Counted from the stretch's first letter, positions 31,983-43,381 are shown. The stretch: 64,000 bases of DNA from Methylobacterium sp. 10 (GCF_000519085.1 NZ_KI912577.1:2237331-2301330); one strand, 5' to 3'. Notes: generated by a model from the letters alone, not told the origin. Translations and numbers: made by a program.

Positions 31983-33014
31983 ATGCGGCGGACACCGACG
32001 ACTTTCAGGACGCTCATTGCAGCGACCATCCTCACGGCGGCTGTCGGCGCCTCGTCGACTTCCTTCGCGCAGCAGACGCGCGACGGCCTGAACCCGACCG
32101 GGCAGAACCCGACGGCGGAATCCGTGAATGAGGAATTCCTGTTCAAGCAGGATCCTAAGATCACCGGTCGTATCAGCATCCCGGACGGCAAGGCCGCGAA
32201 TCTGATCCAGCCCGCCGGCCGGGATTATCGCGACTTCCGGGAATGGTGGCTGCCCTGGCTCAGTGCGCTGGCAGTCCTCGGCGCCATTGCGCTTCTCGGC
32301 CTGTTCTACTTCTTCCGGGGCCGCATCCTGATGGAGCGCGGACCCGATACCGGCCGCAAGATCCTGCGTTTCAACGGTTTCGAGCGCTTCGCGCATTGGA
32401 TGACGTCGAGCTGCTTCATCATCCTGGCCCTGTCCGGACTCAATTACATCTTCGGCAAGCGCCTGCTGATGCCGCTGATCGGCGCTGACGCGTTCGGCGT
32501 GGTGGCTCAATACGCCAAGTTCAGCCACATCTATTTGGCGTGGCCGTTCATGATCGGCGTCGCCCTGATGCTGGTGCTCTGGCTGAAGGACAACATTCCG
32601 AACAAGATCGACATCGCCTGGATCAAAGCCTTCGGTGGCTTCGTCGGCGACAAGCATCCTAGTGCCGGCCGCTTCAACGCCGGCCAGAAGATGGTGTTCT
32701 GGATGGTGATCGGCTTCGGCTCGGCCATGAGCGTCACCGGCCTGATGATGATCTTTCCCTTCGCCCTCACCGACATCACCGGGATGCAGCTGATGCAGGT
32801 GATCCACGCCCTCATCGGCATCGCCTTCATCGCCGGCATCCTCGCCCATATCTACATCGGTACCCTCGGCATGGAGGGAGCCTACGACGCCATGGGAAGC
32901 GGCAAGGTCGATCTCGGCTGGGCCAAGGTCCACCACGATCTTTGGGTCGAGCAGGAGCAGGCCAAGAACGCGAGCGGCCCCCAACTTGGGCGCCATCAGG
33001 TGCCTGCCGAGTAA
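31983..33014 (+). CDS. fdh3C: Formate dehydrogenase gamma subunit (cytochrome b)
   Basis: Inner-membrane dihaem cytochrome b of 343 residues that passes electrons to quinone. The N-terminus is a cleavable signal (core TLIAATILTAAVGASSTSFA), followed by a ~65-residue periplasmic segment and then about four membrane helices. Candidate haem histidines occur in RFAHWMTSS, FSHIYLAW, QVIHALIG and LAHIYIG. KVHHDLWVEE-like residues lie near the end (VHHDLWVEQ). The start at 31983 has AGGAAGG about ten bases upstream. Third gene of the fdh operon. Confidence 0.95.
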   Translation: MRRTPTTFRTLIAATILTAAVGASSTSFAQQTRDGLNPTGQNPTAESVNEEFLFKQDPKITGRISIPDGKAANLIQPAGRDYRDFREWWLPWLSALAVLGAIALLGLFYFFRGRILMERGPDTGRKILRFNGFERFAHWMTSSCFIILALSGLNYIFGKRLLMPLIGADAFGVVAQYAKFSHIYLAWPFMIGVALMLVLWLKDNIPNKIDIAWIKAFGGFVGDKHPSAGRFNAGQKMVFWMVIGFGSAMSVTGLMMIFPFALTDITGMQLMQVIHALIGIAFIAGILAHIYIGTLGMEGAYDAMGSGKVDLGWAKVHHDLWVEQEQAKNASGPQLGRHQVPAE

Positions 33015-33077
33015 CCTACCGGACAAGTACAGACATTCGGCGACCGGCGCCGGCATGTCGAGGATCGGACAGCGTCC

Positions 33078-33281
33078 ATGAAAGCCTTCATCATCGCCCT
33101 CGTCGTCGCCGTTGCCCTCGGCACGCTGGCCGCCGCGCTTCTCAACCAACAGCAGCGTTTCGCCTATCAGGCTTTCTCGACCTCCGGTGCGCGGGTCTCC
33201 GACCCAGCCGGGCACAGCAATCTCGTCGGGCCGCATTGGAACGGGGTCACGCCCGATCCGGACAAACCGTCGAAATCCTGA
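33078..33281 (+). CDS. Small membrane-anchored protein after fdh genes
   Basis: Short protein of 67 residues with one N-terminal hydrophobic segment (FIIALVVAVALGTLAAALL) and a polar tail containing VSDPAGHSNLVGPHWNG. No cysteines. The segment could be a signal anchor or an uncleaved helix. It lies 63 bp after the gamma-subunit gene on the same strand, so it may be an overlooked accessory subunit. I know no characterised family for it. Confidence 0.65.
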   Translation: MKAFIIALVVAVALGTLAAALLNQQQRFAYQAFSTSGARVSDPAGHSNLVGPHWNGVTPDPDKPSKS

Positions 33282-33402
33282 ACCCCGCGCCCTCGCGGAT
33301 CGCCCACCGTGCTGGTTCAAGTGCGCGCGCAGCTATGCGCCGCCGCCGTCCCGCCGCAGTGGAATCGGCGGGTAAAGGACGGCAGAAGCGACCTTCTGGA
33401 CC

Positions 33403-34179
33403 TTACGTCGCTGTTCCATTCAAAGGATTGCCCTCGTCCCAGCCATAGGCGAGCGTCTCGAAGCGCATGGATCGGGCATCGACCATGAGCAGCCTTCCAA
33501 CCAGCGGCTCGCCGAAATCCGCCACCGCCCGGATCACTTCCATCGCCATCAGTGAACCCATTACCCCGGCCAGCGCGCCGAGTATGCCGGCTTCCGCGCA
33601 GGTAGGCACGCTGCCGGGGGGAGGCGGGTTCGGGAACAAGCAGCGATAGGTTGGATTAGGGCGGCAGTCCGGTCCAGTCTCATGGGCACGGATCGTGGTC
33701 AGGGTGCCATCGAACTGCCCGAGGGCGGCTGTGACGAGCGGACGCCTGGCGTGGAAACAGGCATCAGATACGGCATAGCGGGTCGCGAAATTGTCCGATC
33801 CATCGGCGACGATATCGTACCCGCCAATCAGGCCGACGGCATTGTCTCCGTCGATCCGCAGGAGATGCGGTTCGATCCGCACATGCGGATTCAGGCGAGC
33901 CACGGCGTCGGTTGCGCTGTCGATTTTCGGGCGGCCGATATCGGGTGTCCCGTGGATCACCTGACGCTGCAGGTTCGAAAGTGAAACGGTATCATCGTCG
34001 ACGATGCCGATCGTTCCGATGCCGGCCGCTGCCAAATATTGGATCAGCGGAGCGCCGAGCCCACCAGCTCCGATGACGAGCACCCGCGCCGCCTGTATAC
34101 GTGCCTGTCCCGGTCCTCCTACCTCGCGCAGGACGAGGTGGCGGGCGTAGCGTTCGACTTCGTCGCTCGTGAAGGCCAT
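33403..34179 (-). CDS. moeB: Molybdopterin-synthase adenylyltransferase MoeB
   Basis: E1-like enzyme of 258 residues (ThiF/MoeB/HesA family) that adenylates the C-terminus of MoaD or a related sulfur carrier. The ATP-binding VIGAGGLGAPLIQYLAAAG, SNLQRQVIH and ADGSDNFATRY blocks are intact, and the catalytic-type Cys lies in VPTCAEAG. The structural zinc site is largely missing: the first CxxC reads TYRC and the C-terminal CxxC is absent (ends DEGNPLNGTAT). ThiF-like substrate choice is possible. It is convergent with the fdh operon and divergent from dapE. Confidence 0.88.
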   Translation of the reverse strand: MAFTSDEVERYARHLVLREVGGPGQARIQAARVLVIGAGGLGAPLIQYLAAAGIGTIGIVDDDTVSLSNLQRQVIHGTPDIGRPKIDSATDAVARLNPHVRIEPHLLRIDGDNAVGLIGGYDIVADGSDNFATRYAVSDACFHARRPLVTAALGQFDGTLTTIRAHETGPDCRPNPTYRCLFPNPPPPGSVPTCAEAGILGALAGVMGSLMAMEVIRAVADFGEPLVGRLLMVDARSMRFETLAYGWDEGNPLNGTAT

Positions 34180-34291
34180 GACAGTGAAATAGCCTCTGTG
34201 ACGGGGCGCCGAAAGGCCACCGGGACGGTATTTGCGTCAGGCTGCTCCGCCGCCTATTCGCGATGGCAGAATGTCCCATCTCGAAGAGACG

Positions 34292-35494
34292 ATGCCCGTG
34301 TCATCTCCTGTTATCTCTGATCGCTCGCCGCTGGCCCTCGCACAGGCACTCCTCCGTTGTCCGTCAGTGACGCCGGCAGAGGGCGGTGCCCTGCAATGGC
34401 TTGGCAGTGTCTTGGAGGAGGCGGGTTTCACCGTCGAGCGCCCGCGCTTCTCGGAGCCCGGAACGCCCGATATCGATAATCTGTACGCGCGGATCGGGAC
34501 GGGCCGCCCCTATCTCCTTTTCGCCGGTCATACCGATGTCGTCCCGCCCGGCGCCGTCGAATCGTGGCGTCACGGGCCGTTCGACGGCGCGGTATCGAAC
34601 GGGATGCTCTACGGCAGGGGCGCCGTCGACATGAAGGGCGGGATCGCCTGCATGCTTTCCGCAGCCCTCTCGTTCATTGCTGAGCGCGGAGGGGAGTTTA
34701 GCGGCTCGCTTGGGTTCCTCATTACCGGCGACGAGGAAGGACCTGCCGTCAACGGCACGGTAAAGCTACTTGCATGGGCGAAGGCGCGGGGCGAGCGTTT
34801 CGATCACTGCCTTCTAGGCGAGCCCACAAACCCGGCGTGCCTCGGCGAGATGATCAAGATCGGCCGGCGCGGCTCCCTCACCGGCAAGCTCGTCGTTCAT
34901 GGCCGTCAGGGTCATGTGGCGTATCCCCACAAGGCCGAGAACCCCGTTCCCGGCATGCTAACTCTCGCCTCCGCCCTTCTCGACGAGCCCCTCGATGGCG
35001 GTACCGCGCATTTCGATGCGTCGAACCTCGAATTCACCACCATCGATGTCGGCAATCCGGCCACCAACGTCATTCCGGCTGATGCCCGAGCCACGTTCAA
35101 CATTCGCTTCAACGAGGGCTGGACAGCTGAGACCCTGGGAGCCGAGATCCGGCGGCGGCTGGAGGTGGCCGCAGGCAATACGGTCCGCTTCACCCTGGAC
35201 CTTCAGCCTTCGAATTCGCCTGCCTTCCTTACCGCACCGGACGCGTTCACCGACCTCATGATTGAGGCGATCGAGGCGGAGACCGGGCTGCGCCCGGTCT
35301 TGTCCACCACCGGGGGTACGTCAGATGCCCGTTTCATCAAAGATGCCTGCCCGGTTATCGAGTTCGGCCTCGTTGGCGAAACCATGCACCAGACCGACGA
35401 ACGCGTGGCGGTCGCCGACCTAGATCGGCTCACGGCGATCTACGAGCGGGTGCTGTTGGCTTACTTTTCCGGACCCTCGCCTTCGGACAGATGA
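34292..35494 (+). CDS. dapE: Succinyl-diaminopimelate desuccinylase
   Basis: Lysine and peptidoglycan biosynthesis enzyme (M20 metallopeptidase family), 400 residues, hydrolysing N-succinyl-LL-diaminopimelate. Metal and catalytic motifs are seen: [37 protein letters not shown] and, near the end, [14 protein letters not shown]. The dimerisation domain lies between about residues 180 and 295. The ATG at 34292 is chosen for a GAAGAGA just upstream; 34271 is an alternative. The 3' end overlaps the convergent truA by 34 bp. Confidence 0.95.
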   Translation: MPVSSPVISDRSPLALAQALLRCPSVTPAEGGALQWLGSVLEEAGFTVERPRFSEPGTPDIDNLYARIGTGRPYLLFAGHTDVVPPGAVESWRHGPFDGAVSNGMLYGRGAVDMKGGIACMLSAALSFIAERGGEFSGSLGFLITGDEEGPAVNGTVKLLAWAKARGERFDHCLLGEPTNPACLGEMIKIGRRGSLTGKLVVHGRQGHVAYPHKAENPVPGMLTLASALLDEPLDGGTAHFDASNLEFTTIDVGNPATNVIPADARATFNIRFNEGWTAETLGAEIRRRLEVAAGNTVRFTLDLQPSNSPAFLTAPDAFTDLMIEAIEAETGLRPVLSTTGGTSDARFIKDACPVIEFGLVGETMHQTDERVAVADLDRLTAIYERVLLAYFSGPSPSDR

Positions 35495-36240
35495 TAATCC
35501 ACCCCCACGAAGGTCAGCCCCTTCGCAGGCGCCATAGGGCCGCAGCGGGAGCGGTCGCGACTCGCCAGGATTTCGGCAACCTCGGCGATGCCGAAGCGGC
35601 CGCAGCCCGCCATCATCAGCGTTCCCACCATGGCGCGCACTTGATGATGCAGGAAAGAGCGCGCCGAAGTCGAGATCACGATCTCCTCGAACAGGCCCAC
35701 TGTCGCCTTGGCGATGTCCAGTTGTTCGAGGGTGCGGATCGGACTGTTCGCCTGACACTCGGCCGCACGAAAGGCGGTGAAGTCGTGTCGGCCGAGCAGT
35801 CCCTGCGCGGCCTGGTGCATCATCTCCGCGTCGAGCGCCCATGGCACGTGCCAGACTTGATTGCGCGTCAGGGCGGGCGGGCTTCGGCGGTTGAAGATAC
35901 GATAGCGGTAATGCCGTCGGATGGCGGAATGGCGCGCATCGAAACCGGAGCCGACCCGCTCGGCGCTGATGATGGCCACCGGAAGCGGGCGCAGATGCGC
36001 GTTCAGGGCGTCGCGCACCGTATCCGTACGCCATTCCTTCGTGAGGTCCAGATGGGCGACCTGATGGATGGCGTGGACGCCGGCATCGGTGCGACCAGCG
36101 CAGGTGAGGCGTAGATCCTCGCCTGAGAAGCGTTTGACGGCGTCCTCGATGGCGCCCTGCACGGTGAGGTCCTCGGCCTGTCGCTGCCATCCGCAGAACG
36201 GGGCGCCGTCATACTCGATGACAAGCTTGTAGCGGGGCAT
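35461..36240 (-). CDS. truA: tRNA pseudouridine(38-40) synthase TruA
   Basis: RNA-modifying enzyme of 259 residues acting on the tRNA anticodon arm. The catalytic Asp is in [10 protein letters not shown] near residue 55, and [12 protein letters not shown] opens the domain. [15 protein letters not shown] is the conserved late motif. The ATG at 36240 ([12 protein letters not shown]) is the family-typical start; the frame extends 141 bp upstream into fmt. It is the last gene of the recR-def-fmt-truA series. Confidence 0.96.
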   Translation of the reverse strand: MPRYKLVIEYDGAPFCGWQRQAEDLTVQGAIEDAVKRFSGEDLRLTCAGRTDAGVHAIHQVAHLDLTKEWRTDTVRDALNAHLRPLPVAIISAERVGSGFDARHSAIRRHYRYRIFNRRSPPALTRNQVWHVPWALDAEMMHQAAQGLLGRHDFTAFRAAECQANSPIRTLEQLDIAKATVGLFEEIVISTSARSFLHHQVRAMVGTLMMAGCGRFGIAEVAEILASRDRSRCGPMAPAKGLTFVGVDYHLSEGEGPEK

Positions 36241-36265
36241 CAGCCACGTTCCTCGGTGCTGGTCT

Positions 36266-37195
36266 TCACGGAAACCGCGTTCCCGGCACCAGATGCGCGC
36301 CGCGCACGAAGTCCGATCCCTTGACGGCGCCGCCCTTGCTGGCCCGGCGTAGCTCGTTGAGCCGCACAGCGCCCTCGCCACAGGCGATGGTGCCGGCCGT
36401 ATCGAGCAGAATGCCGTGAGCGCCCTCTCCCTCCGCTGGCATGGCGCGCAACACTTTCACCCGTTCCGGCCCTTTACCGAGATCGGCCTCGAAGAAGGCG
36501 CCGGGGAAGGGCGAGAGCCCGTTGATGTGGTTCGCCACCTCACGCGCCGGCTTGGACCAATCGATGCGCGCCTCGTCATTGGTGATTTTGTGTGCGTAGA
36601 TGAGACCCTCCTCGGCCTGGGGCATGAGGGTGAGGGGCCCGTCTTCCAGCTTGCGGAGGGCTTGGCACATGAGCGCCGCGCCGACCGGCATTAGCGTATC
36701 GTGGAGGTCTCCCGCGCTCATTCCGGGGGCGATGGCGACCCGTTCCTTCATGGCGACAGGACCGGTATCGAGGCCCGCTTCCATGCGCATGATTCCGACG
36801 CCGCTCTCCGTATCCCCTGCCATGATCGCACGCTGGATCGGTGCCGCCCCGCGCCAGCGGGGCAGGAGGGAGGCGTGGAGGTTCAGGCAACCGTGGCGTG
36901 GCACTTCGAGGATCGCCTCCGGCAGTAGCATCCCGTAGGCAACCACCACGCCGACGTCGCATCCGTGGGATCGAAAAACGGCAAGCGCGTCCGGCGTCTT
37001 CAGAGTCGCGGGCGTGAGGACCGGCAGGCCGAGCCTGTCCGCCAGGGCATGGACAGGGGACGGGCGCAGCGCCATGCCACGCCCGGAGCGTGCGGGAGCG
37101 CGGGTGTAGACTGCCGCGATCTCGTGGCCGTCCTCGACCAAGCGCGCCAGGGTCGCGACGGCGAAGTCGGGCGTCCCCATGAAGACGAGCTTCAT
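36266..37195 (-). CDS. fmt: Methionyl-tRNA formyltransferase
   Basis: Formylates initiator Met-tRNA using 10-formyl-tetrahydrofolate, 309 residues. Start MKLVFMGTPDFAV, the folate site HASLLPRWRGAAPIQRAI, and the catalytic Asn/His/Asp set (NLHASLL and GLDTGPV) are visible. The C-terminal OB-like domain begins around residue 205. It lies 28 bp after def and 25 bp before truA on the same strand, the usual def-fmt pairing. Confidence 0.96.
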   Translation of the reverse strand: MKLVFMGTPDFAVATLARLVEDGHEIAAVYTRAPARSGRGMALRPSPVHALADRLGLPVLTPATLKTPDALAVFRSHGCDVGVVVAYGMLLPEAILEVPRHGCLNLHASLLPRWRGAAPIQRAIMAGDTESGVGIMRMEAGLDTGPVAMKERVAIAPGMSAGDLHDTLMPVGAALMCQALRKLEDGPLTLMPQAEEGLIYAHKITNDEARIDWSKPAREVANHINGLSPFPGAFFEADLGKGPERVKVLRAMPAEGEGAHGILLDTAGTIACGEGAVRLNELRRASKGGAVKGSDFVRGAHLVPGTRFP

Positions 37196-37223
37196 CTCGC
37201 GCGCTCTCTGCTGAAGAATAAGA

Positions 37224-37742
37224 TCAGGCGTCCTCGCTCCGCTTGGCCGCCTTGACGAATTTTTTGATGACGCGGTCGCGCTTCAGCTTCGACAGGTGAT
37301 CGATGAAGAGCACGCCGTCGAGGTGATCGATCTCGTGCTGGATACAAGTGGCCAGAAGCCCGTCCGCATCGATCTCGTGGGTTTCCCCATCAAGGTCGCG
37401 GAAGCGAACGCGCACCCGGTCAGGCCGCTCCACCTCGCCGTAATACTCCGGGATCGACAGGCAGCCCTCGTCGTAGACGCGCTTCTCCTCCGAGGCCCAA
37501 ACGATCTCCGGATCGATGAAGACCTGCGGCTGACGTGCATTCTCGTCCTTCGACGTGTCGATGGTCACCACGCGCTTGGTCACGCCGACCTGGATGGCGG
37601 CGAGGCCGACGCCTGGAGCATCGTACATGGTCTCCAGCATGTCGGCGGCGAGGGTGCGAATCTCATCGTCGATCGCACCGACGGGGGTCGACACCTGACG
37701 CAGGCGGGCGTCTGGCAGAATGACGAGGGGACGGATTGTCAT
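37224..37742 (-). CDS. def: Peptide deformylase
   Basis: Removes the formyl group from nascent proteins, 172 residues. All three metal-site motifs are intact: [11 protein letters not shown] near residue 44, [14 protein letters not shown] near 92 and [11 protein letters not shown] near 136 (HExxH). The ATG at 37742 ([11 protein letters not shown]) is chosen as the family start; 22 further codons upstream are open but not conserved. Confidence 0.96.
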   Translation of the reverse strand: MTIRPLVILPDARLRQVSTPVGAIDDEIRTLAADMLETMYDAPGVGLAAIQVGVTKRVVTIDTSKDENARQPQVFIDPEIVWASEEKRVYDEGCLSIPEYYGEVERPDRVRVRFRDLDGETHEIDADGLLATCIQHEIDHLDGVLFIDHLSKLKRDRVIKKFVKAAKRSEDA

Positions 37743-37865
37743 GGCTCGGCCGGATCTAACAATGAAAAAGGCCCGGCTCCCTGACTTCCGGGTCTGCCAT
37801 GCCGGCATCGCAGATAAGGTTTGGCGGATGGTCGGTCAAATCAGACGAGAGGTAACGATAGCGCC

Positions 37866-38471
37866 TCAGAAGGCCGTCCGGCTTCGAATGGCGGCCGAGA
37901 GCGTACCCTCATCGAGATAGTCGAGCTCCCCCCCCACCGGCACCCCATGGGCGAGGCGGGTCACTTTTAGCCCGTGATGCGCCAAAGATTCCGTGACGTA
38001 ATGCGCCGTCGTCTGACCATCGACCGTGGCGTTCAGCGCGAGGATGATCTCGCGGACATCGCCGTTCCCGGCCCGATCCACGAGGCTCGCGAGGTTGAGA
38101 TGCTCTGGCCGGACGCCATCGAGGGCGGAGAGCACGCCGCCGAGGACGTGATAGCGCGCGGTCACCGCGCCCGACCGCTCCAGGGCCCAGAGATCTGAGA
38201 CATCCTCGACCACCACCAGGATGGAGGGATCGCGCGATGTGTCTCGGCAGATGGTGCAGGGGTCGCTGGTATCGACGTTACCGCATTCCCGGCACACAAC
38301 GATGCGCTCGGAGGCGACCTTCATCGCCTCCGCCAGCGGAGCGAGCAGCGCTTCGCGCTTCTTGATGAGATGCAGAGCCGCGCGCCTCGCCGAGCGCGGC
38401 CCGAGCCCCGGCATGCGGGCGAGGAGCTGGATCAGGCGCTCGATTTCGGGACCGGCAACGGCTTGAGCCAT
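37866..38471 (-). CDS. recR: Recombination mediator protein RecR
   Basis: DNA-repair protein of 201 residues working with RecF/RecO at gaps. It has a helix-hairpin-helix ([19 protein letters not shown]), a C4 zinc motif ([16 protein letters not shown] near residue 55), a Toprim domain ([15 protein letters not shown]) and a C-terminal Walker-B-like region (THYVTESL-type, AHYVTESLA). The ATG at 38471 follows frame-open but unlike sequence. It lies 123 bp from def on the same strand. Confidence 0.95.
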   Translation of the reverse strand: MAQAVAGPEIERLIQLLARMPGLGPRSARRAALHLIKKREALLAPLAEAMKVASERIVVCRECGNVDTSDPCTICRDTSRDPSILVVVEDVSDLWALERSGAVTARYHVLGGVLSALDGVRPEHLNLASLVDRAGNGDVREIILALNATVDGQTTAHYVTESLAHHGLKVTRLAHGVPVGGELDYLDEGTLSAAIRSRTAF

Positions 38472-38819
38472 ACGTGTTCCGTCAGACGGCCTTGGCCGTA
38501 CTCGTGAAAAAAGGGTCGGATCTCGGTGTCTTGTAGTCGGGAATTGTCGCCGCTGCATGCGTTGCGACGCCGCTCCGGTCTTTGTTCGGCTATCCCTTTA
38601 TTTTTCTGACAGATCGATCCGTTCGTCTTTGAAACCGATGCCGGCTCAATTGACCGGTGTTCATCGCGGAATAAGCAGGTCAGCGCGATAGAGTGGCGAA
38701 CCTGCGCGCGGCGGACCTGAACGACCTCGCGGACGCTCCATCGGATGGGCCGGAAGACAAATGGGAGATTCCGGCAAAGCCAAACATCAAAGCGATCAGG
38801 TGTTCGAGGAGTAACGGAC
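38472..38819. other. Divergent intergenic region recR/pckA (348 bp)
   Basis: No gene seen; the open frame at 38432-38884 on the minus strand lacks family features. The region must hold the promoters of recR and pckA. A possible pckA promoter is TTGACC at 38650-38655 with ATAAGC 15 bp later (weak). AGGAG just before the GTG at 38820 is the pckA ribosome binding site. Confidence 0.45.
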
Positions 38820-40436
<1,617 letters not shown>

Positions 40437-40449
40437 CGACGGACCATCG

Positions 40450-40477
40450 CCCGATCCCGCCTCGCGTCGGGATCGGG
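40450..40477. terminator. Terminator between pckA and ybaB
   Basis: Perfect 10-bp stem CCCGATCCCG / CGGGATCGGG around an 8-base loop, 13 bp after the pckA stop and before the convergent gene's stop. The T-tract is short (AGTTTCC), so efficiency is uncertain. Confidence 0.65.
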
Positions 40478-40500
40478 AGTTTCCGCCGTCTGAGCCGGCT

Positions 40501-40821
40501 TCAGAAGAGCTTCAGGCCGGGCGGGATCGGCAGGCCTTTGGTCAAATCGGCCATGCGCTCCGCCGCCACGCCTTCGGCTTTGCCGCGCGCATCGTTGACC
40601 GCGGCCACGATCAGATCTTCCAAGATTTCCCGCTCATCCGGGATCAGCAGGCTCGGATCGAGGGTCACTCCCTTAACGAGACCCTTGGCCGTCATCGTCA
40701 CTGAGACGGCCCCACCGCCGGAGGCGCCCGTCACCTCCACGAGGTCGAGCTCAGTCTGAAGACTCGCCATTTTCTCCTGCATGGCCTGAGCCTGCTTCAT
40801 GATTCCCATGAGGTCGCGCAT
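40501..40821 (-). CDS. YbaB/EbfC-family nucleoid-associated protein
   Basis: Small DNA-binding protein of 106 residues. It has an N-terminal helix (MGIMKQAQAMQEKMASLQTEL), then the conserved GGGAVSVTMTAKG and the late LIVAAVNDARGKAE. Proteins of this family coat the nucleoid. It follows dnaX by 60 bp on the same strand, the common dnaX-ybaB pairing. Confidence 0.94.
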   Translation of the reverse strand: MRDLMGIMKQAQAMQEKMASLQTELDLVEVTGASGGGAVSVTMTAKGLVKGVTLDPSLLIPDEREILEDLIVAAVNDARGKAEGVAAERMADLTKGLPIPPGLKLF

Positions 40822-40881
40822 GGCGTGAGATTTTCCAAAGGGTTGCGGGGAACGTGATCTGGGGTGGTGCCTGCGGGTACT

Positions 40882-42732
40882 CTACGATTCGTCGTCCGGT
40901 TCATCGCCGCCTGAGATCTCCGGACCGGCGAGGTCGACACTGTCGGCGATCTCGACGGGAGGAGCCTTGTCCCGCACATCGACGATCTGAGCACCGGGAA
41001 AGCGCGCCAGAACCTCCCGCACCAGAGGGTGGGCGGCGGCGTTCTCATGGCGCGATTCGAGGGCGGCGCGAGCCTTGTGGGCGAGGGTCGGTTCGCCCGC
41101 CTCCTTCGAAATCGCGACGATCCAACGCTGTCCCGTCCAGGCGTCCAGGGACCGGGCTAGATCGTTGGCGAGGCTCTGACGACCGCCGTCGGCGAGACGG
41201 AATTCGATCCGCCCCTCCTCGAAGCGAACGAGATGGACCTCCCTTTCGAGAGCCATCTTGAGGCCGATATCGCGCCTTTCGTCGGCCATCGCCACGACGT
41301 CCTCGAACCGCGCCAGCCGGGGTGTGGTCGAGGCGGCGGGAACTTGCGGAGCCGGCGACGGCACGAGGGCCGCCCGGACGCCGCCGCTGGCGGCCAGGAT
41401 CAGGGCCGGACGCGGTGGCGGTTCCGCCGATACAGAGGGCGTGGCGAGGGCGCTGGGGGCGGGCGGGGAGGCGGAGGGTGCCGCGAGCGTCTGAGGTGCC
41501 GCCAGAGACTCGGTCTTCAGTTGCCTCAGCGCCTCGTCCGGTGTCGGAAGGTCGGCAGCATAGGCGAGGCGCACGAGCGCCATCTCGGCGGCAGCCAGCG
41601 GCCTCGCGGCGACCTGAACCTCTGGGATGGCTTTCAGAAGGATCTGCCACGCCCGCGACAGGGCTCTAACCGAGAGCTTGGACGCGAATTCGCCACCCCG
41701 GCCGCGCTCGTCGGCGCTGAGGGTCGGGTCCGCGGCGGCGGCCTCGGGCACCAGTTTCAGGCGCGTGACGAGATGGGTAAAGCTCGCGAGATCCGACAGG
41801 ATCACGGCCGGATCGGCACCGGCCTCGTACTGGCCGCGCACTTCCGTGAAGCTCGCCGGGACGTCGCCACGCATCACCGCCTCGAAGAGGTCGACAATCC
41901 GCCCTCTGTCGGCGAGGCCGAGCATATCGCGCACGCTCGCCCCGGTGACGAGACCGGCTCCATGGGCGATGGCCTGATCGAGGAGAGAGAGCGCATCGCG
42001 CACAGAGCCCTCGGCAGCACGAGTGATCGCAGCCAGTGCCTCCGGTTCCGCCTCGACGTTCTCGGCGGCGCAGATCCGGGCCAGATGCGCGACCATGGTG
42101 TCGGCCTCGACCCGGCGCAGATCGAAGCGCTGGCAGCGCGACAGGATCGTCACCGGAACCTTGCGGATCTCGGTGGTGGCGAAGACGAACTTGGCGTGGG
42201 GCGGCGGTTCTTCCAGCGTCTTCAGGAAGGCATTGAACGCCTTCTCCGAGAGCATGTGGACCTCGTCGACGATATAGACCTTGTAACGGGCCGAGACCGG
42301 CGAGTAGCGGATGCCGTCGATGATGCCGCGCACGTCATCGATGCCGGTATGCGAGGCCGCATCCATCTCCAGCACGTCCATGTGCCGGGATTCCATGATG
42401 GCTTGGCAATGGCGCCCGAGCTCCGGCATGGAGATGGTGGGGCCGGTATCGGGATGGCCGTCGCGGAGGTAATTGAGGCCCCTGGCGAGGATGCGGGCCG
42501 TCGTCGTCTTTCCGACGCCTCGCACGCCGGTGAGCATCCACGCCTGCGGAATGCGGTTGGCCGCGAACGCATTGGCGAGCGTGCGAACCATGGCACCCTG
42601 GCCAATCAGATCGTCGAAATTCTGCGGGCGGTATTTACGGGCCAACACCCTATAGGGCGCCGCCGCCGGCACGGGCTCTGGAAAGCTCGGCAGGCCTGGA
42701 AGATCGCTCGGTGTGCCGGAAGTCGCGTCCAT
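40882..42732 (-). CDS. dnaX: DNA polymerase III subunit gamma/tau
   Basis: Clamp-loader ATPase of 616 residues. Walker A is GVRGVGKTTTAR, Walker B YIVDEVHMLS, and the sensor region is FVFATTEIRKVP. The zinc-binding cysteines of the E. coli protein are mostly replaced (GPTISMPELGRHCQAIMESRH keeps one), as I would expect in alphaproteobacteria. The C-terminal ~230 residues include a Pro/Ala-rich linker and a tau-type domain. The ATG at 42732 (MDATSGTP) is preferred over a GTG at 42780, with AAGG just before it. It follows the SRP RNA gene. Confidence 0.95.
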   Translation of the reverse strand: MDATSGTPSDLPGLPSFPEPVPAAAPYRVLARKYRPQNFDDLIGQGAMVRTLANAFAANRIPQAWMLTGVRGVGKTTTARILARGLNYLRDGHPDTGPTISMPELGRHCQAIMESRHMDVLEMDAASHTGIDDVRGIIDGIRYSPVSARYKVYIVDEVHMLSEKAFNAFLKTLEEPPPHAKFVFATTEIRKVPVTILSRCQRFDLRRVEADTMVAHLARICAAENVEAEPEALAAITRAAEGSVRDALSLLDQAIAHGAGLVTGASVRDMLGLADRGRIVDLFEAVMRGDVPASFTEVRGQYEAGADPAVILSDLASFTHLVTRLKLVPEAAAADPTLSADERGRGGEFASKLSVRALSRAWQILLKAIPEVQVAARPLAAAEMALVRLAYAADLPTPDEALRQLKTESLAAPQTLAAPSASPPAPSALATPSVSAEPPPRPALILAASGGVRAALVPSPAPQVPAASTTPRLARFEDVVAMADERRDIGLKMALEREVHLVRFEEGRIEFRLADGGRQSLANDLARSLDAWTGQRWIVAISKEAGEPTLAHKARAALESRHENAAAHPLVREVLARFPGAQIVDVRDKAPPVEIADSVDLAGPEISGGDEPDDES

Positions 42733-42820
42733 GCCGCCTTGCGTGGTTCGAGCGGCCCCGGGTCGGGGGAATGCCGCCACGCGGGGCCTCGGACAAGTCG
42801 ATCGGTGAAAATCGACGAAG

Positions 42821-42916
42821 GTGGGAGGCTGGACGAAGACCCGCTCGGTCTCGTTAGGGCTGCTTCCTTCCGGACCTGACCCGGTTGGCGAGTGAAACGT
42901 CCCTCGCCAACCTCCC
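42821..42916 (-). ncRNA. ffs: Signal recognition particle RNA (4.5S type)
   Basis: The minus strand contains GGTCAGGTCCGGAAGGAAGC, the conserved apical SRP domain with its GGAA tetraloop and asymmetric bulge. The ends pair as GGGAGG (42916-42911) with CCTCCC (42828-42823), and the body forms a long hairpin (GGTTGGCGAG with CTCGCCAACC in the 5' half). The length of about 95 bases fits the small bacterial form. It lies just upstream of dnaX, as in other alphaproteobacteria. Confidence 0.93.
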
Positions 42917-42922
42917 GAGCGC

Positions 42923-42951
42923 TATATGGCCGGCGCTTTGGCGTAACGCAA
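42923..42951 (-). promoter_or_regulatory. Promoter of ffs
   Basis: On the minus strand, TTGCGT (42951-42946) and CATATA (42928-42923) are 17 bp apart. The predicted start falls at about 42916, exactly where the RNA's terminal stem begins. Confidence 0.6.
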
Positions 42952-42972
42952 GCGCTGGAGAAGGCCAGACCT

Positions 42973-43236
42973 CTATTCCGCTTCGCGGGTGGTGATGGCG
43001 AAGGTCTTGGGGTCGAGCTCCAGATCGAACTGCTTGCCGTTGGCGTCGATGGCATCGTCCACGTCAATCTCGTGATCCTCGACCTCGATCTTCTTCCACT
43101 TCACGAAGCCTTCCTTTTTCAGCGTCGCCTCGATCTTGGTGAGTTCCTCAGGCGTCGGTGCCCGGTCGGCAAAGGCAGTGCCGGTCAGGGCGAAACCGAG
43201 AGCAATGGCTGCGAGGCCGGCGGTCTTGATCGACAT
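42973..43236 (-). CDS. Small periplasmic PepSY-like protein
   Basis: Exported protein of 87 residues. The signal peptide core (AGLAAIALGFALTGTAFA) precedes a PepSY-like alpha/beta unit: RAPTPEELTKIEATLKKEGF, then WKKIEVEDHEIDVDDAID, then an FDLELDPKT strand. PepSY units often bind or inhibit other proteins. The ATG at 43236 is preferred over 43242 because AGAGG then lies six bases upstream. It lies between the ffs promoter and comM and is divergent from comM. Confidence 0.85.
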   Translation of the reverse strand: MSIKTAGLAAIALGFALTGTAFADRAPTPEELTKIEATLKKEGFVKWKKIEVEDHEIDVDDAIDANGKQFDLELDPKTFAITTREAE

Positions 43237-43381
43237 GGACATCCTCTTGGTCAGAAATCAGACGGTTGCGAACGGCGGACTCCTGCCGGAGTTCCATGAC
43301 AATTCCGCAATGGCGCACGCGCTGGTTGTCACGGGCGCCGGCGCACCCTAACCTTGGCCTTATCCTCAGAGGCTCGAAACT

